Source: Desulfobulbaceae bacterium (GTDB lineage: Bacteria; Desulfobacterota; Desulfobulbia; Desulfobulbales; Desulfocapsaceae). From it: DNA of 64,000 nt. Under the pieces are notes generated by a model. It did not search any database. It saw only the letters and a program-made list of their open reading frames with translations, and was not told the origin of the DNA. The stretch is taken from positions 1 to 64,000 of the forward strand of contig JALSMA010000034.1 in NCBI GenBank assembly GCA_026988015.1, written 5' to 3'. Each line of letters opens with the position of its first letter. Positions within the stretch are counted from its first letter, which is position 1. Positions 1 through 12,194 of the stretch are shown here, piece by piece. A program made the translations under genes and the position numbers.

Positions 1-200
1 TGTAACGTATCATGTGCAAGCCTTTTGTTGAGTATTGCTCTGTATGCTTGCATAGTGTACTACCTTTTTAAAGTCTTTACTCTACAATAACAGTTGGTTG
101 TGACTTTTTGAGGACAATCTAACTATAACCGGACACTAGTGACTTAAGATATGGTTATTTTATTTTTTTTATGAGATTGACTTGCTTAAAATAACATCAA

Positions 201-1511
201 TCACCACTCCTCGATACGCCTTCTAAAAAGATCCAGCTGACTCTTTCTTATGATATTCATATCAAGGTTATAGATATCCCGGGGAAAAAGAAATTCGGCA
301 ACCCCGGCATCGAAAATCCGTTTTACCTCATACTCATCGTGAGCTACATCCCTCTGGTAGATATAATTGAGGTATGATCGATTGGTGTGAATAATAAATT
401 CAACCCTCATCCCGCCTAAACGTGCAAAAAATTTAAGCATTGGAGTTTTTCCAGAACTTCCAGTTGCCCGTGAGGAGTATTTACCGCCAGTAAGGGTATC
501 TGATATATCCTCCAGCGTCATAAAAGAATCAGCCTTCAGGGCACTTTTGGTGAGATGTCTGACAAACATTTTAACCTCAGCAACTGAATTTAATACAGCC
601 ATAAGTCCGAGCTCATCATCCACTGCAGTTGCTGGATTTTTTTCATTTTTACGAAGTAGTTTTAATACTTTTGCGGCGGGTGGTTTTTTTCGCAGTGTTA
701 CGTAAACGGGAACATCTTTCCCTTTGTAGGAAAAACTTCTCCTTTTCACCAAGGTAAGCTTTTCACCAACGACAGGATTTTTTAAAAGACCTTCTTCCTC
801 ACTAAGCACAGAGACAGAATCACAGCTGAAATCTTGTTGTTTATGTTTACTGTGGAGATAGTTCAGAGTAAGGTCTCCAATTTTCAGAGAAGGGCTCCAT
901 ACATACTGGTTTAAAAAAATTATAAATTCAGAAAATTTAACAGCAATATCTGTCTCCCTTTCCCTTTGGTCAATAGACCCTGCAAGGTTCATGAGAACAA
1001 GTTTACGTTTTGCTTCAAAACGGGCTTTTTTATGAAAACGTCTGTTAAAGTAAATAAGCAGAAGATCTACCGGATTGTGAGTGGTTTCTATTTCATTACT
1101 TGTTTCAATATGGGAACTATATGGAGCAAGAACCTTTCCTCGCAGAGAGTTGACAACATCATCAGCAGTGGCAGCATACCCTTGAAGAAAGCGGTCAATA
1201 TCCTGGTGTGAGAGAGCAATCCCAAACATATTACCAAGAAGTTTGTTGGCCCGGACAGTTGCCTTATTCTTCAAAACTTCATTATTGAAAAAAACAGAAA
1301 TTTCATTAAAACTCGAAACTCCCAGAAAATCAAAAATCTGATTCCTGACGGCTCTATATTTAGTTTTTAAGAGCTGATTACCCTGCAGGCTCTTCACCCA
1401 CTTTCTACTTTCTCTTGAAAAAAGATACAGTGATGGCGGTTCATCCTGCACAGAGAATGGTCCCCCCTGTAACATTGAAGTAAATATTGATTTCTCGTTT
1501 AGCAGAGTCAT
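201..1511 (-). CDS. Conserved-looking hypothetical protein, 436 aa
   Basis: I do not recognise the family. The 436 residues show no signal peptide, no membrane segment and no familiar nucleotide- or metal-binding motif; the protein is rich in Lys/Arg and in predicted helices and looks cytoplasmic. Its ATG shares the ATGA tetranucleotide with the stop of the upstream AI-2E-family gene, so the two are probably translationally coupled, and it is the last gene of the leftward gyrA-gpsA run. The length, coupling and lack of internal stops make it a real gene. No terminator is visible in the 200 bases that follow it. Function cannot be assigned from the sequence. Confidence 0.75.
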   Translation of the reverse strand: MTLLNEKSIFTSMLQGGPFSVQDEPPSLYLFSRESRKWVKSLQGNQLLKTKYRAVRNQIFDFLGVSSFNEISVFFNNEVLKNKATVRANKLLGNMFGIALSHQDIDRFLQGYAATADDVVNSLRGKVLAPYSSHIETSNEIETTHNPVDLLLIYFNRRFHKKARFEAKRKLVLMNLAGSIDQRERETDIAVKFSEFIIFLNQYVWSPSLKIGDLTLNYLHSKHKQQDFSCDSVSVLSEEEGLLKNPVVGEKLTLVKRRSFSYKGKDVPVYVTLRKKPPAAKVLKLLRKNEKNPATAVDDELGLMAVLNSVAEVKMFVRHLTKSALKADSFMTLEDISDTLTGGKYSSRATGSSGKTPMLKFFARLGGMRVEFIIHTNRSYLNYIYQRDVAHDEYEVKRIFDAGVAEFLFPRDIYNLDMNIIRKSQLDLFRRRIEEW

Positions 1512-2626
1512 GACGTCTCTGTTTCCACTGTCAGAGGGAAACCGGAGTGTTCGGTTTGAGAACTGTGAAGATTTGCTGCAGCAAGGGTAAGTGCGATAAC
1601 AGATGGTCCGATAATTAAGCCCCAGAAGCCAAAACTTGCAATACCTGCAAGTATTGACATGAGTATTAATATCTCATTCATTGCATACTCAAAACCAAAA
1701 ATCCGCTTCAAATAACTAATAAATATAATTCTTAGAATATTATCTATAAAAAATCCCATTAACCCCCAGACAACTAAGAGGATGATGACAACATTTATAT
1801 AATTCCCTGCAAATATTTCGAGGGCTAGTATTGGTATATAAACCAAAGCAGCACCAATAATAGGAATAACCGAACAGAACCCTGACAAAACACCAAGATA
1901 AAAGGCATCATAATTACCAATAAAGGTCATCATGGTGCCAAAGGTTAATCCCTGGGCAAGCATATTGAACAGCGTTCCATAAAAAACCACAGCCACTGTT
2001 CCTGTGCACTCTCGATAGAGATATTTTTCATCCTCAAAACTAGTTGGCATTATCCGGGCTGCAAAGGCAAGAATCTGTCGACCGTACAGATTGAACAGAA
2101 AATAAAAAATAAGTATCCATGTTATCTGAACAACAATTCCACCTGCACCGGAAGCAACTCCATTAACAGCCTTATAGATAGTCTCCATAGAAATGTTTTT
2201 CAGAACAGAAAACCCTTCCGTTTTCAATGTGTTAAGAAAGTTATGAATAACTGGAATTGAATCAGTTAAAGCAACAACTTTATCCACCATTTCCATGGTA
2301 ACACTTTTGATATGCTCAATATCAAGCGATGCCATCTGTCCGTAGGTTTCTGAAATAAAATAGACAAATGGTGCAAAAATAAGACAGAGGAAAAAAAGGG
2401 TAAGGAGTGAAGCACTTATAAAGTTGCTTTTACTTTTTATAATGGCGGGCAGGGAAGAGGTGTCCAGAAGCCTTACAAGCATTATTAATGCATGACTTGT
2501 ACAGAGTGACAGTACAGCGGCAACTAAGATATAATGGAGATATGAGGAGAATATATAAAGAGATGCTGCAAGGAGGAAAAGAGTTAGATATGAGAGAAAA
2601 CGAGCTCCTTCATCATTTTTATTCAA
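1508..2626 (-). CDS. AI-2E family transporter (PerM/YdiK-like membrane protein)
   Basis: A 372-residue polytopic inner-membrane protein with about seven to eight hydrophobic segments, a hydrophilic loop around residues 95-150, and the C-terminal glycine-rich helices (GLIIGPSVIALTLA) typical of the AI-2E transporter/PerM family. The family includes exporters and Na+/H+ antiporters; the substrate here is unknown and the name should not be taken as evidence for AI-2 transport. The only sensible start is TTG at 2626, with a GGGAG ribosome-binding site seven bases upstream; this start lies 8 bases inside the end of gpsA. The stop overlaps the start of the next gene, so the three are one transcription unit. 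Confidence 0.85.
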   Translation of the reverse strand: MNKNDEGARFLSYLTLFLLAASLYIFSSYLHYILVAAVLSLCTSHALIMLVRLLDTSSLPAIIKSKSNFISASLLTLFFLCLIFAPFVYFISETYGQMASLDIEHIKSVTMEMVDKVVALTDSIPVIHNFLNTLKTEGFSVLKNISMETIYKAVNGVASGAGGIVVQITWILIFYFLFNLYGRQILAFAARIMPTSFEDEKYLYRECTGTVAVVFYGTLFNMLAQGLTFGTMMTFIGNYDAFYLGVLSGFCSVIPIIGAALVYIPILALEIFAGNYINVVIILLVVWGLMGFFIDNILRIIFISYLKRIFGFEYAMNEILILMSILAGIASFGFWGLIIGPSVIALTLAAANLHSSQTEHSGFPLTVETETS

Positions 2627-3656
2627 CCTTTAACTCCCTTGTTAAAAGATCTTTAACAGCTTTTGAACACTCTTTATCCTTATACAAAATCTGGTAGACC
2701 TGTTCAAGAATGGGCATTTCCACCTCCATCTTTGAAACAAGATCATGAACTGACTTGGTGGTTTTAACCCCCTCTGCTACCATTTCCATTTCATCAAGGA
2801 TTTGATTGAGTTTCTTTCCTTCACCAAGTTTTAAACCAACTGTGCGGTTTCGACTGAGATCACCGGTACAGGTAAGAACCAGATCGCCAAGACCGGAAAG
2901 GCCGGAAAAAGTAGCTTGATCAGCCCCCATGGCCACCCCCATACGGGTAATTTCAGCAAGTCCTCTGGTAATAAGTGCAGCCCTGCTGTTTAAACCATAG
3001 CCGAGACCGTCACAAATTCCTGCTGCTATGGCTACAATATTTTTAAGTGCGCCACTTACCTCTAGGCCAATCATATCCTGAACTGCATAAACCCGGAAAA
3101 ATTCACTTCCAAAGACATTCTGAAGAAACTGTGCCGGTTCAAGTTCATCACATCCTACCGTTACCAGAGTAGGTAATCCCTGTGATACTTCTTTGGCAAA
3201 CGAAGGACCTGACAAGACTCCAAGGGTAAGATTTTTGGAGGTTAAGGCACTTCCGAGACTATTTCCCATGACCTGAGTCATTGTCATCAGAGTATTATTT
3301 TCTATTCCTTTAACTGCAGAAACTACAAATGCTCCGGTCTTTAAATAGGGAATAAGTTTTTCAAATACTGCCCGGTATCCATGGGAAGGTACCACCATAC
3401 AGACTACATCAGCACCTGTGGCAGCCTCTTTGAGATCGTATTCTACTTCAAGATTTGGCAAAAAAGAAAATCCTGGAAGATATTTTCTGTTTTCCCGGTC
3501 CTTTTTTAAATTGAGAACATGATCCTCATTATGTCCCCAAAGGACAGTGCGAAGGCCTTTACCGGATAAAACTCCAGCAAGTGCTGTTCCCCAGGAACCA
3601 GCACCTATAACAGATATTTTTCTGACTTCCTGTTTATTCTTCAAGACCTTGTTCAC
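2619..3656 (-). CDS. gpsA: Glycerol-3-phosphate dehydrogenase [NAD(P)+]
   Basis: Reduces dihydroxyacetone phosphate to sn-glycerol-3-phosphate, the backbone for phospholipids; cytoplasmic. The 345-residue length is normal. The N-terminal Rossmann motif [10 protein letters not shown] lies at residues 18-27, and the C-terminal half carries the expected GLGDLVLTC and SRNR segments plus the conserved ALKN lysine region. Translation appears to start at GTG 3656, which sits 23 bases inside the end of gyrA; no clear Shine-Dalgarno sequence precedes it, so expression probably depends on coupling to gyrA. It also overlaps the next gene by 8 bases. Confidence 0.95.
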   Translation of the reverse strand: MNKVLKNKQEVRKISVIGAGSWGTALAGVLSGKGLRTVLWGHNEDHVLNLKKDRENRKYLPGFSFLPNLEVEYDLKEAATGADVVCMVVPSHGYRAVFEKLIPYLKTGAFVVSAVKGIENNTLMTMTQVMGNSLGSALTSKNLTLGVLSGPSFAKEVSQGLPTLVTVGCDELEPAQFLQNVFGSEFFRVYAVQDMIGLEVSGALKNIVAIAAGICDGLGYGLNSRAALITRGLAEITRMGVAMGADQATFSGLSGLGDLVLTCTGDLSRNRTVGLKLGEGKKLNQILDEMEMVAEGVKTTKSVHDLVSKMEVEMPILEQVYQILYKDKECSKAVKDLLTRELKVE

Positions 3657-6123
3657 TGTCTATTTCAATTTCATCATCAGAATCGTCTTCAGCTGCCACC
3701 AGATCCATGGCTACAACCTTTTCATTCTCAGCAAGATTAATTAGTCCTACACCTTGGGTAGTACGCCCTATAACCCGAACATTCCCCATGGGCATGCGTA
3801 TCATCTTACCTGAATCGGCAATGAGCATAACCTCAGAATCGTCATCTACCTGCATTGCACCGACAACAAACCCATTTCGTTCACTGGCTTTAATAGCGAT
3901 AATACCAAGTCCGCCACGTTTCTGAACACGATAATCAGCAACAGGACTTCGTTTACCGTATCCATTTTCAGTTACAGTAAGAATTGAGGAATCCGAATCT
4001 ATCACAATGGATCCCACAACAGTATCTCCCTCTTTAAGCCTGATACCACGAACACCAGCAGCTGTTCTACCCATGGTGCGCACATCATCTTCATGGAAAT
4101 GGATAGAGGCACCATTTTTAGAAAGAAGGAATATGGTGTCATCACCGGTAAGAATATGAGCGGAAATTATCTCGTCATCTTCATTTATGGTAAGAGCTTT
4201 CTTACCACGCTTCAAAGGTTTTATAAATTCCTGAAGACTGGTCTTTTTAACCCTACCCAGCCTTGTTACCATAAGAATGGTTTTGTTACTCTTTTCATTT
4301 TGCAGATCAGCAACAGGGAGAATAGCTGCAACTTTTTCATCTTCAGCAAGATTAAGAAGATTAACAACGGCTTTACCCCTGGCGGTTCGACCGGCAAGAG
4401 GTAACTGGTATACTTTGCGCCAGAATATCTTTCCATGATTTGTAAAAAACAGGAAAGTGTCATGGGTGGATGCAACATAGAGATTTGATACAAAATCCTC
4501 TTCCACATTTTTTACACCGAAAACTCCCTTACCACCCCTCCTCTGCGATCTGTATATACTTACAGGGTTACGTTTAATATATCCGGTATGCGTAACAGTA
4601 ACCGCCATATCCTCCTGGGTTATCATATCTTCTGGAAGAATTTCATCCACGGCATCTATAATCTCGGTACGTCTCTCATCACCATAGGTCTCCTTTATCT
4701 CAACGAATTCCTTGCGGATAATTTCCATAACAAGATCTTCGTCGCCAAGAATTGTCCTCAGCCTGTCAATCTCAGCCATTATTTCCTTATAATCCCGGAT
4801 AATTTTGTCACGCTCAAGGCCGGTAAGACGTTGAAGACGCATATCAAGGATGGATTGTGCCTGGATTTCAGAGAGTTCAAAACGACTTATCAATCCAACC
4901 TTTGCAACTGCAGGATTTTTCGATCCCTTAATCAACTCAACAACTTCATCAAGATTTGTTATCGCTATTTTAAGCCCTTCAAGGAGGTGTGCTTTTTCCT
5001 CAGCTTTCTTTAGTTCAAAGGCAGTACGACGATAAACAATAACCTTACGATGAAGAACAAAATACTCGAGAATCTGTTTTAAATTAAGAACTTCTGGCTT
5101 GTTATTAACAATGGCCAGAAAAATAATACCGAAAGAACGCTGTAGAGGGGTCATTTTGTAGAGCTGATTTATCACCACCTCTGCAATCGAATCTTTTTTC
5201 AACTCTATAACTATGCGGAGTCCATGCCTGTCAGATTCATCACGGACTTCAGATATAGCACTTATCTTTTTATCTTTTACAAGTTGTGCAATCTTGGTAA
5301 CCAGAGTTGCTTTGTTCTGTTGATATGGAATTTCAGTGACAATAATGGCTTCACGTTTTCCACCTTTCATGGTCTCTACATGGGTCCGTGACCGCATTAG
5401 AACACTGCCACGACCGGTTTCATATGCCTCTCTGATCCCTGCGCGACCACAAATAAAAGCTCCTGTGGGAAAATCAGGGCCAGTTATTATGGTTATTAAT
5501 TCATGAACAGTAATATTGGGATTTGCCACCATCGCAATAAGACCATTCATAACCTCTGTCAGGTTATGGGGTGGTATATTGGTTGCCATACCCACAGCAA
5601 TGCCAGAAGAACCATTTACCAGTAAATTAGGTATTTTACTGGGCATAACCAGAGGTTCAGTCATGGAATTATCGTAGTTGGGACCAAAATCTACGGTATC
5701 TTTCTCAAGATCAGCAACTATTTCCCTGTCAATACGAGTCATCCTAGCTTCAGTATAACGCATGGCAGCAGGGGAATCACCATCCATGGATCCAAAGTTA
5801 CCCTGCCCATCTACCAGAGGATACCGCATGGAGAAATCCTGGGCCATACGAACAATTGTGTCATAAGCAGCAGTATCGCCATGTGGATGATATTTACCTA
5901 TTACATCACCGACAATACGGGCTGATTTAACATAAGGTCTGTTGTATTGAACACCAAGCTCCCGCATGGCGAACAGAGATCTACGATGAACCGGTTTCAA
6001 ACCATCGCGAACATCTGGCAGAGCTCTCCCGATAATGACACTCATGGCATAATCGAGATATGATTTTCTCATCTCCTTTTCAATGGAGATTGTAGGATTT
6101 TTGTCTTGTTCTTCAGTCGTCAT
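3634..6123 (-). CDS. gyrA: DNA gyrase subunit A
   Basis: Type IIA topoisomerase breakage-reunion subunit, introducing negative supercoils with GyrB. The ATG at 6123 is preferred: it is preceded by a GGA at 7-base spacing and gives MTTEEQ; an in-frame TTG at 6135 adds four residues without a better site. From this start the catalytic tyrosine is Tyr123 (RYTEARM), the winged-helix HPHGD motif is at 79-83, and the GyrA box (QRRGGKG) in the C-terminal beta-pinwheel marks it as gyrase rather than ParC. The quinolone-determining positions are Thr84 and Asp88. The C-terminus ends in an acidic tail, as in many GyrA proteins. It follows gyrB by 56 bases. Confidence 0.97.
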   Translation of the reverse strand: MTTEEQDKNPTISIEKEMRKSYLDYAMSVIIGRALPDVRDGLKPVHRRSLFAMRELGVQYNRPYVKSARIVGDVIGKYHPHGDTAAYDTIVRMAQDFSMRYPLVDGQGNFGSMDGDSPAAMRYTEARMTRIDREIVADLEKDTVDFGPNYDNSMTEPLVMPSKIPNLLVNGSSGIAVGMATNIPPHNLTEVMNGLIAMVANPNITVHELITIITGPDFPTGAFICGRAGIREAYETGRGSVLMRSRTHVETMKGGKREAIIVTEIPYQQNKATLVTKIAQLVKDKKISAISEVRDESDRHGLRIVIELKKDSIAEVVINQLYKMTPLQRSFGIIFLAIVNNKPEVLNLKQILEYFVLHRKVIVYRRTAFELKKAEEKAHLLEGLKIAITNLDEVVELIKGSKNPAVAKVGLISRFELSEIQAQSILDMRLQRLTGLERDKIIRDYKEIMAEIDRLRTILGDEDLVMEIIRKEFVEIKETYGDERRTEIIDAVDEILPEDMITQEDMAVTVTHTGYIKRNPVSIYRSQRRGGKGVFGVKNVEEDFVSNLYVASTHDTFLFFTNHGKIFWRKVYQLPLAGRTARGKAVVNLLNLAEDEKVAAILPVADLQNEKSNKTILMVTRLGRVKKTSLQEFIKPLKRGKKALTINEDDEIISAHILTGDDTIFLLSKNGASIHFHEDDVRTMGRTAAGVRGIRLKEGDTVVGSIVIDSDSSILTVTENGYGKRSPVADYRVQKRGGLGIIAIKASERNGFVVGAMQVDDDSEVMLIADSGKMIRMPMGNVRVIGRTTQGVGLINLAENEKVVAMDLVAAEDDSDDEIEIDSEQGLEE

Positions 6124-6179
6124 ATAAAATTCCAAATGTATACTGCATTATGCTACATCATTTTACGATGTGACCTTTT

Positions 6180-8618
<2,439 letters not shown>

Positions 8619-8671
8619 TTAAAAATATTACTAAAACAGCAATATAAACTCACAGAGTTATTTTATATAAT

Positions 8672-9802
8672 TTACAACTGCATAGGCATAATTATACTCA
8701 AAAATCCCTTATCTGAATCCGATTTCATCAAGCAGGGGCTGTTATTGGAATTAATATAAGCATCCACATTATCACATTCCATAACCTGGAGAGCATCTAT
8801 GAAATAACGGCAGTTAAATCCGAGAAGGAGCGGTTCACCATCATATTGAATATCAAGAATATCTTTTGCGTTACCAAGATCAATGTTCTGCGAACTTAGA
8901 ATCATTTTTTCGTTTTCAATCTCAAGCTGAATGGTATGAAAAATGTCCTCTGTAAAGAGGTTGATACGTTTTAAGGAATCAAGGAATGGGATTCGTTCAA
9001 TACGGATTTTGTTTTCGAGCTGTACTGCATCTACAATGGCACCATATTGAGGAAATTCACCCTGTTTCAGACGAATAACCATTATGGATTCGGTATCTTT
9101 TACAATAAGTTGTTTCTCTTCGAAGGAGATTTCAACAGTGTCACGAGTATCACAGAATTTTTTTAACTCCTGGATACCTTTTTTGGGAATTAATGTTCCA
9201 AGGGTGATATTGAGAAGATCTACATCTGCTGCAACATCTTTTTCCATGATGGTAAGGCGATGGCCATCGGAGGATATCATCCGTATAAAAGATCTCCCAT
9301 CTCTCTTCTCTGTTTCAATTAGAACATTCGTCAGGGAGTAAGCGTTTTCTTCTTCATTGGCCACAGAAAAAATAACTTTTTCAATCAAGTCTGAAAAATT
9401 TCCAGCTTCAAATGATATAAAATTATCGTCTGAAAATTCAGGGAAATCAGGAAAATCATTATCAGCCATTCCGGCAAGGTTATAAGTACTGAGTCCGGCG
9501 GATATGATGACCCAGCTGTTTTCAGTCTCTTTGATGGTTATGGTGTCGGAACCTGATTCCCTGACAATTTCAAAAATTTTCTTGCTAGGAAGGGTTAAAC
9601 TACCCTGGTCATGTATTTCAGCTGGAACTTTTACGCGTAAACCAATTTCCAGATCTGTTCCAGTGAGAACAATACCATTGGCTGTTGTTTCAATAAGAAT
9701 GTTGGAGAGAATAGCCAGAGTAACCCGTTTATTGGTTATGTTCTGGAGACTGTTCAAACCCTCCATAAAATCATTTCGTGATATAGTGCAATTGAGTGTC
9801 AT
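8672..9802 (-). CDS. dnaN: DNA polymerase III beta subunit (sliding clamp)
   Basis: Ring-shaped processivity clamp for DNA polymerase III. The three repeated clamp folds span about 376 residues and the C-terminus ends in the hydrophobic IMPMQL peptide typical of DnaN. Two ATGs lie six bases apart; the second (9802, MTLNCTIS) is chosen because AAAGGG precedes it at about 8 bases, while the first (9808) is only 2 bases from the same site. dnaA is not adjacent: upstream is an AT-rich gap and a divergent serine hydrolase. dnaN heads the leftward dnaN-gyrB-gyrA run. Confidence 0.96.
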   Translation of the reverse strand: MTLNCTISRNDFMEGLNSLQNITNKRVTLAILSNILIETTANGIVLTGTDLEIGLRVKVPAEIHDQGSLTLPSKKIFEIVRESGSDTITIKETENSWVIISAGLSTYNLAGMADNDFPDFPEFSDDNFISFEAGNFSDLIEKVIFSVANEEENAYSLTNVLIETEKRDGRSFIRMISSDGHRLTIMEKDVAADVDLLNITLGTLIPKKGIQELKKFCDTRDTVEISFEEKQLIVKDTESIMVIRLKQGEFPQYGAIVDAVQLENKIRIERIPFLDSLKRINLFTEDIFHTIQLEIENEKMILSSQNIDLGNAKDILDIQYDGEPLLLGFNCRYFIDALQVMECDNVDAYINSNNSPCLMKSDSDKGFLSIIMPMQL

Positions 9803-10163
9803 GGGCATTTCCCTTTATTAAATAATCTTTTTATTATTGTTATTAAGGGGTGTAATATGTTTAAAAGGAAAGTAACATATTATTATAATTAGTTATTTTA
9901 TAAACAGTGTATTGTGAAAAAAAAGTGAGGTTTTGTTAACTTTACGTTTTAAACAGCTTCTTAACAGGATTATGAATAAAGTCTGAACAAATGGTGTTAA
10001 AATTTTGTTAAAATCCTCTTAAATATCTATGTTTTTTAATGGAAAAACAATATGATAATTAAATTATGCATTTTGCGTTATTCTAGTGTAAAACTGGGGA
10101 AAAAACAAGAAATTAAACAACTCTATTTCTTTCTTGATAGCAGTACTTTTAGGGAATTTTGGC
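9803..10163. other. AT-rich divergent intergenic region
   Basis: About 360 bases between divergent dnaN and the serine hydrolase, strongly A/T-rich with runs such as a TTTTGTTAA motif repeated near 9932 and 10011. It must hold promoters for both flanking genes. I looked for DnaA boxes (TTATNCACA on either strand) because of the dnaN neighbourhood and found none better than two mismatches, so I do not call an origin here. Confidence 0.4.
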
Positions 10164-11267
10164 GTGGATGAAAAAAGAATAAGATTAATAAAAGATTTAT
10201 TCACAACTGCCTTGGATAATAAGGTTTTTTCTGCTGCAGCGCTGGGTATTGCTACATATAAAAAAAATGCTTATCACCGTTTTACTGGTTATTATGGGTA
10301 TGATGGGGGAAAAGTCAATTTAGAGATTAATGAAAACCATATTTTTGATCTGGCTTCTTTAACAAAACCTCTGGCAACGGTTCCTGTTCTTCTTACACTT
10401 TTTGAAAGAAGGGTTTTGCATCCCGATACACGCCTGACGAACATATTTAAAAAATGTCCCGCTGATAAAAAAAACATAAAGATACGTGATTTGATGTCGC
10501 ATAAAGCTGGATTTGTCGCTCACAGGGAATACTATAAAGATATCATAAAATATGATTATCAAAATAAAAAATCATATTTGTTAGGGAGAATTTTAGAAGA
10601 AAAGCTGGAAAAAAAATATTTAGATAAACACCTGTACAGTGATATCGGATTTATGCTTCTTGGACTTATTGTAGAAAAACAAACTGGAATGAAGATGGGT
10701 GAGTTGGTTGAAAATACTATTTATGGACCGTTATCGCTCCAAAATGAACTTTTTTTCCCGGGTATATATGAAAAAAAAGATAATAAGATGTATGTCGCCA
10801 CGAAAATGGGTTTACAGGGCAGGGAAACGCTTTCTGGGATAGTGCATGATGATAACAGCAGGGCAGTGGGTGGGGAAACAGGACATGCCGGATTATTTGG
10901 AAGCTTGAAAGGTGTACTCTCTTTCTGTGAAAACCTTCTTGATCAATGGCAGGGAAGATCGGTGCATCCTTCCTATTCAGCACATCTGCTGAAAGATGTA
11001 CTAACTAGGGTAGAACGATCAGACTGGACCATGGGTTTTGATACGGTTTCAGATAAAAATTCGAGTAGTGGAGAATATTTTTCCCAAAGGAGTGTGGGAC
11101 ATTTAGGGTTTACAGGTACTTCCTTCTGGATGGATCCGGAAAAAGATTGCGTGGTTGTGTTACTCAGTAACAGGGTTTATTATGGTGATGATAATAGGAA
11201 AATAAAAAAGTTTCGCCCTGTTATTCATGATCTGTTAATGGCGGAATCCATTAAAAACCCCCTATGA
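10164..11267 (+). CDS. Class C beta-lactamase-fold serine hydrolase
   Basis: Member of the beta-lactamase/transpeptidase-like family. From the chosen start the motifs fall in order: SLTK (Ser65, Lys68) nucleophile, Tyr158-Ser-Asp in place of Y-x-N, and HLGFTG near residue 313 in place of KTG. The HxGFTG form is common in esterase/peptidase-like members, so resistance to beta-lactams should not be inferred. No signal peptide is visible, suggesting a cytoplasmic enzyme. GTG 10164 is preferred because AGGGA lies 8 bases upstream; an in-frame TTG at 10134 adds ten residues. The gene is Lys/Asn-rich and A/T-rich. Its last codons form one arm of a strong terminator. Confidence 0.85.
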   Translation: MDEKRIRLIKDLFTTALDNKVFSAAALGIATYKKNAYHRFTGYYGYDGGKVNLEINENHIFDLASLTKPLATVPVLLTLFERRVLHPDTRLTNIFKKCPADKKNIKIRDLMSHKAGFVAHREYYKDIIKYDYQNKKSYLLGRILEEKLEKKYLDKHLYSDIGFMLLGLIVEKQTGMKMGELVENTIYGPLSLQNELFFPGIYEKKDNKMYVATKMGLQGRETLSGIVHDDNSRAVGGETGHAGLFGSLKGVLSFCENLLDQWQGRSVHPSYSAHLLKDVLTRVERSDWTMGFDTVSDKNSSSGEYFSQRSVGHLGFTGTSFWMDPEKDCVVVLLSNRVYYGDDNRKIKKFRPVIHDLLMAESIKNPL

Positions 11268-11295
11268 TTCAAAAAAAGTACAATAGGGGGTTTTT
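11253..11295. terminator. Bidirectional intrinsic terminator
   Basis: Perfect 13-bp stem: AAAAACCCCCTAT at 11253-11265 pairs with ATAGGGGGTTTTT at 11283-11295, loop of 17 bases. The A-run on one side and T-run on the other make it work in both directions, ending the serine hydrolase (+) and the tusA-dsrE operon (-). The left arm includes the last codons and the first base of the hydrolase stop. Confidence 0.85.
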
Positions 11296-11319
11296 ACAAA
11301 CAAGTAATTACATGCGACG

Positions 11320-11493
11320 CTACCACCAGCTGATGGTCTGATCTGCTGCAAAAATCTTGTCAACCAGTGCATCATAATCGGGGGAATCCACGTAAAGGTC
11401 GAAGCTGTCTGCTTCTCTGTCTCTGGTGACAATTTCAACAAGTTTCTTGGTGGTATCATCCGGCTCTGAACGATAAACATTGAGAATTTTCAT
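11320..11493 (-). CDS. Small (57 aa) protein of the sulfur-relay cluster
   Basis: A 57-residue reading frame beginning MKILNVYRSEPDD and ending TISWW. It has an excellent AGGAG site (in CAGGAGTGAAATT) before the ATG at 11493 and lies 19 bases after the DsrE-like gene on the same strand, so I call it a real gene although it is short. I do not recognise the family; it is acidic, with no cysteine, no signal peptide and no membrane segment. The position at the end of a tusA-dsrE-dsrE operon suggests a role as a partner of the DsrE-like proteins, but this is inference from context only. A bidirectional terminator follows at once. Confidence 0.75.
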   Translation of the reverse strand: MKILNVYRSEPDDTTKKLVEIVTRDREADSFDLYVDSPDYDALVDKIFAADQTISWW

Positions 11494-11512
11494 AATTTCA
11501 CTCCTGAACAGT

Positions 11513-11818
11513 TTAGATAATGCCGTAAGGGATAATGTGGGTCATGTCGCGAAGCTTCTCACCAAGCTCTTCAATGGTGATAGGCTCCAAGTCATTTATT
11601 TCACAGTTTGCTGCTTTTGTAGCAAAAACATCACCTTCCATATCACGGAGCATCTCAAGAGATTCAGCCTGAAGTTCATTGAATTTGTCCATTTCAACTT
11701 CGTCCATTACACAACCATAGGCGTACATATTCTCAACTGCAAGCCCAAGAGCTGAGCGGATACCGTCCACCACACACTCTTTATTACGATACATAAGACA
11801 TACTTTATTATATTCCAT
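11513..11818 (-). CDS. DsrE-like sulfur-relay protein (small, 101 aa)
   Basis: A 101-residue protein whose beta-alpha pattern (KVCLMYRNKE, then GIRSALGLAVENMYA) resembles the DsrE/DsrF/TusC fold, though the match is by eye and remote. Three cysteines are present: one near the N-terminus (KVCLMY), one at KECVVDG and one at AANCEIND. It starts at ATG 11818 with AGGGGG upstream and lies 9 bases behind the 104-residue DsrE-like gene. In the operon tusA-dsrE-dsrE-orf57 it probably accepts or relays persulfide sulfur. Alternative: a structural partner without transfer activity. Confidence 0.7.
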   Translation of the reverse strand: MEYNKVCLMYRNKECVVDGIRSALGLAVENMYAYGCVMDEVEMDKFNELQAESLEMLRDMEGDVFATKAANCEINDLEPITIEELGEKLRDMTHIIPYGII

Positions 11819-11827
11819 GGGAACCCC

Positions 11828-12142
11828 CTATAAACTTAAGTAACAATCGTAATCTTCAATGATTATTCCATGCTGAGCCTGGGTCGCCATCTTACTGGCA
11901 TCCAGACCCTCAGGAATATCGTCTATGTCGTATCCCATGTTCTTATAACTGTCGACACAAATAGAAACATCGGCAATTTTACAAAGCTCTGCAAACTCAG
12001 GTTCTTTTTTTGCATTATGGGTGGAATCCCAGGTAAAAAACACTTTAACATTGGATCCTTTAGCTTTAGCAGCTTTGGTTATCCCCATTATGTGTTTAAA
12101 CTGGTTAGGGTTGGTCACAAATATTCCAAGACTTTTGGACAT
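11828..12142 (-). CDS. DsrE family / peroxiredoxin-like sulfur-relay protein
   Basis: A 104-residue protein with the DsrE-type start (SLGIFVTNPNQFKHIMGITKAA), a KVFFTWDSTHN central strand and a conserved-looking LCKIADVSICVDSYKNMG segment holding two cysteines. Such proteins bind or transfer sulfane sulfur with TusA in sulfur-oxidising, sulfate-reducing and disproportionating bacteria. A GGAGG site lies five bases before ATG 12142. It stands 52 bases behind tusA and directly ahead of a second DsrE-like gene. Substrate and direction of sulfur flow cannot be read from the sequence. Confidence 0.8.
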   Translation of the reverse strand: MSKSLGIFVTNPNQFKHIMGITKAAKAKGSNVKVFFTWDSTHNAKKEPEFAELCKIADVSICVDSYKNMGYDIDDIPEGLDASKMATQAQHGIIIEDYDCYLSL

Positions 12143-12194
12143 ACTATCCTCCAGGAAATTACTTATTAATCGTTAGTATTAGCAAAAAACGAGA

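Noticed and set aside
4588-5013. Long open frame antisense to gyrA
   Set aside because: Wholly inside an unmistakable gyrA coding region; composition is that of a complementary shadow. The same applies to long antisense frames in ureD, urtE, urtD and gyrB.
9803-10163. Possible replication origin next to dnaN-gyrB
   Set aside because: The gap is AT-rich, but dnaA is not adjacent and I find no DnaA box closer than two mismatches on either strand.
10164-11267. Antibiotic-resistance beta-lactamase
   Set aside because: No signal peptide and an HxGFTG in place of KTG; fits a cytoplasmic esterase/peptidase-like member better.
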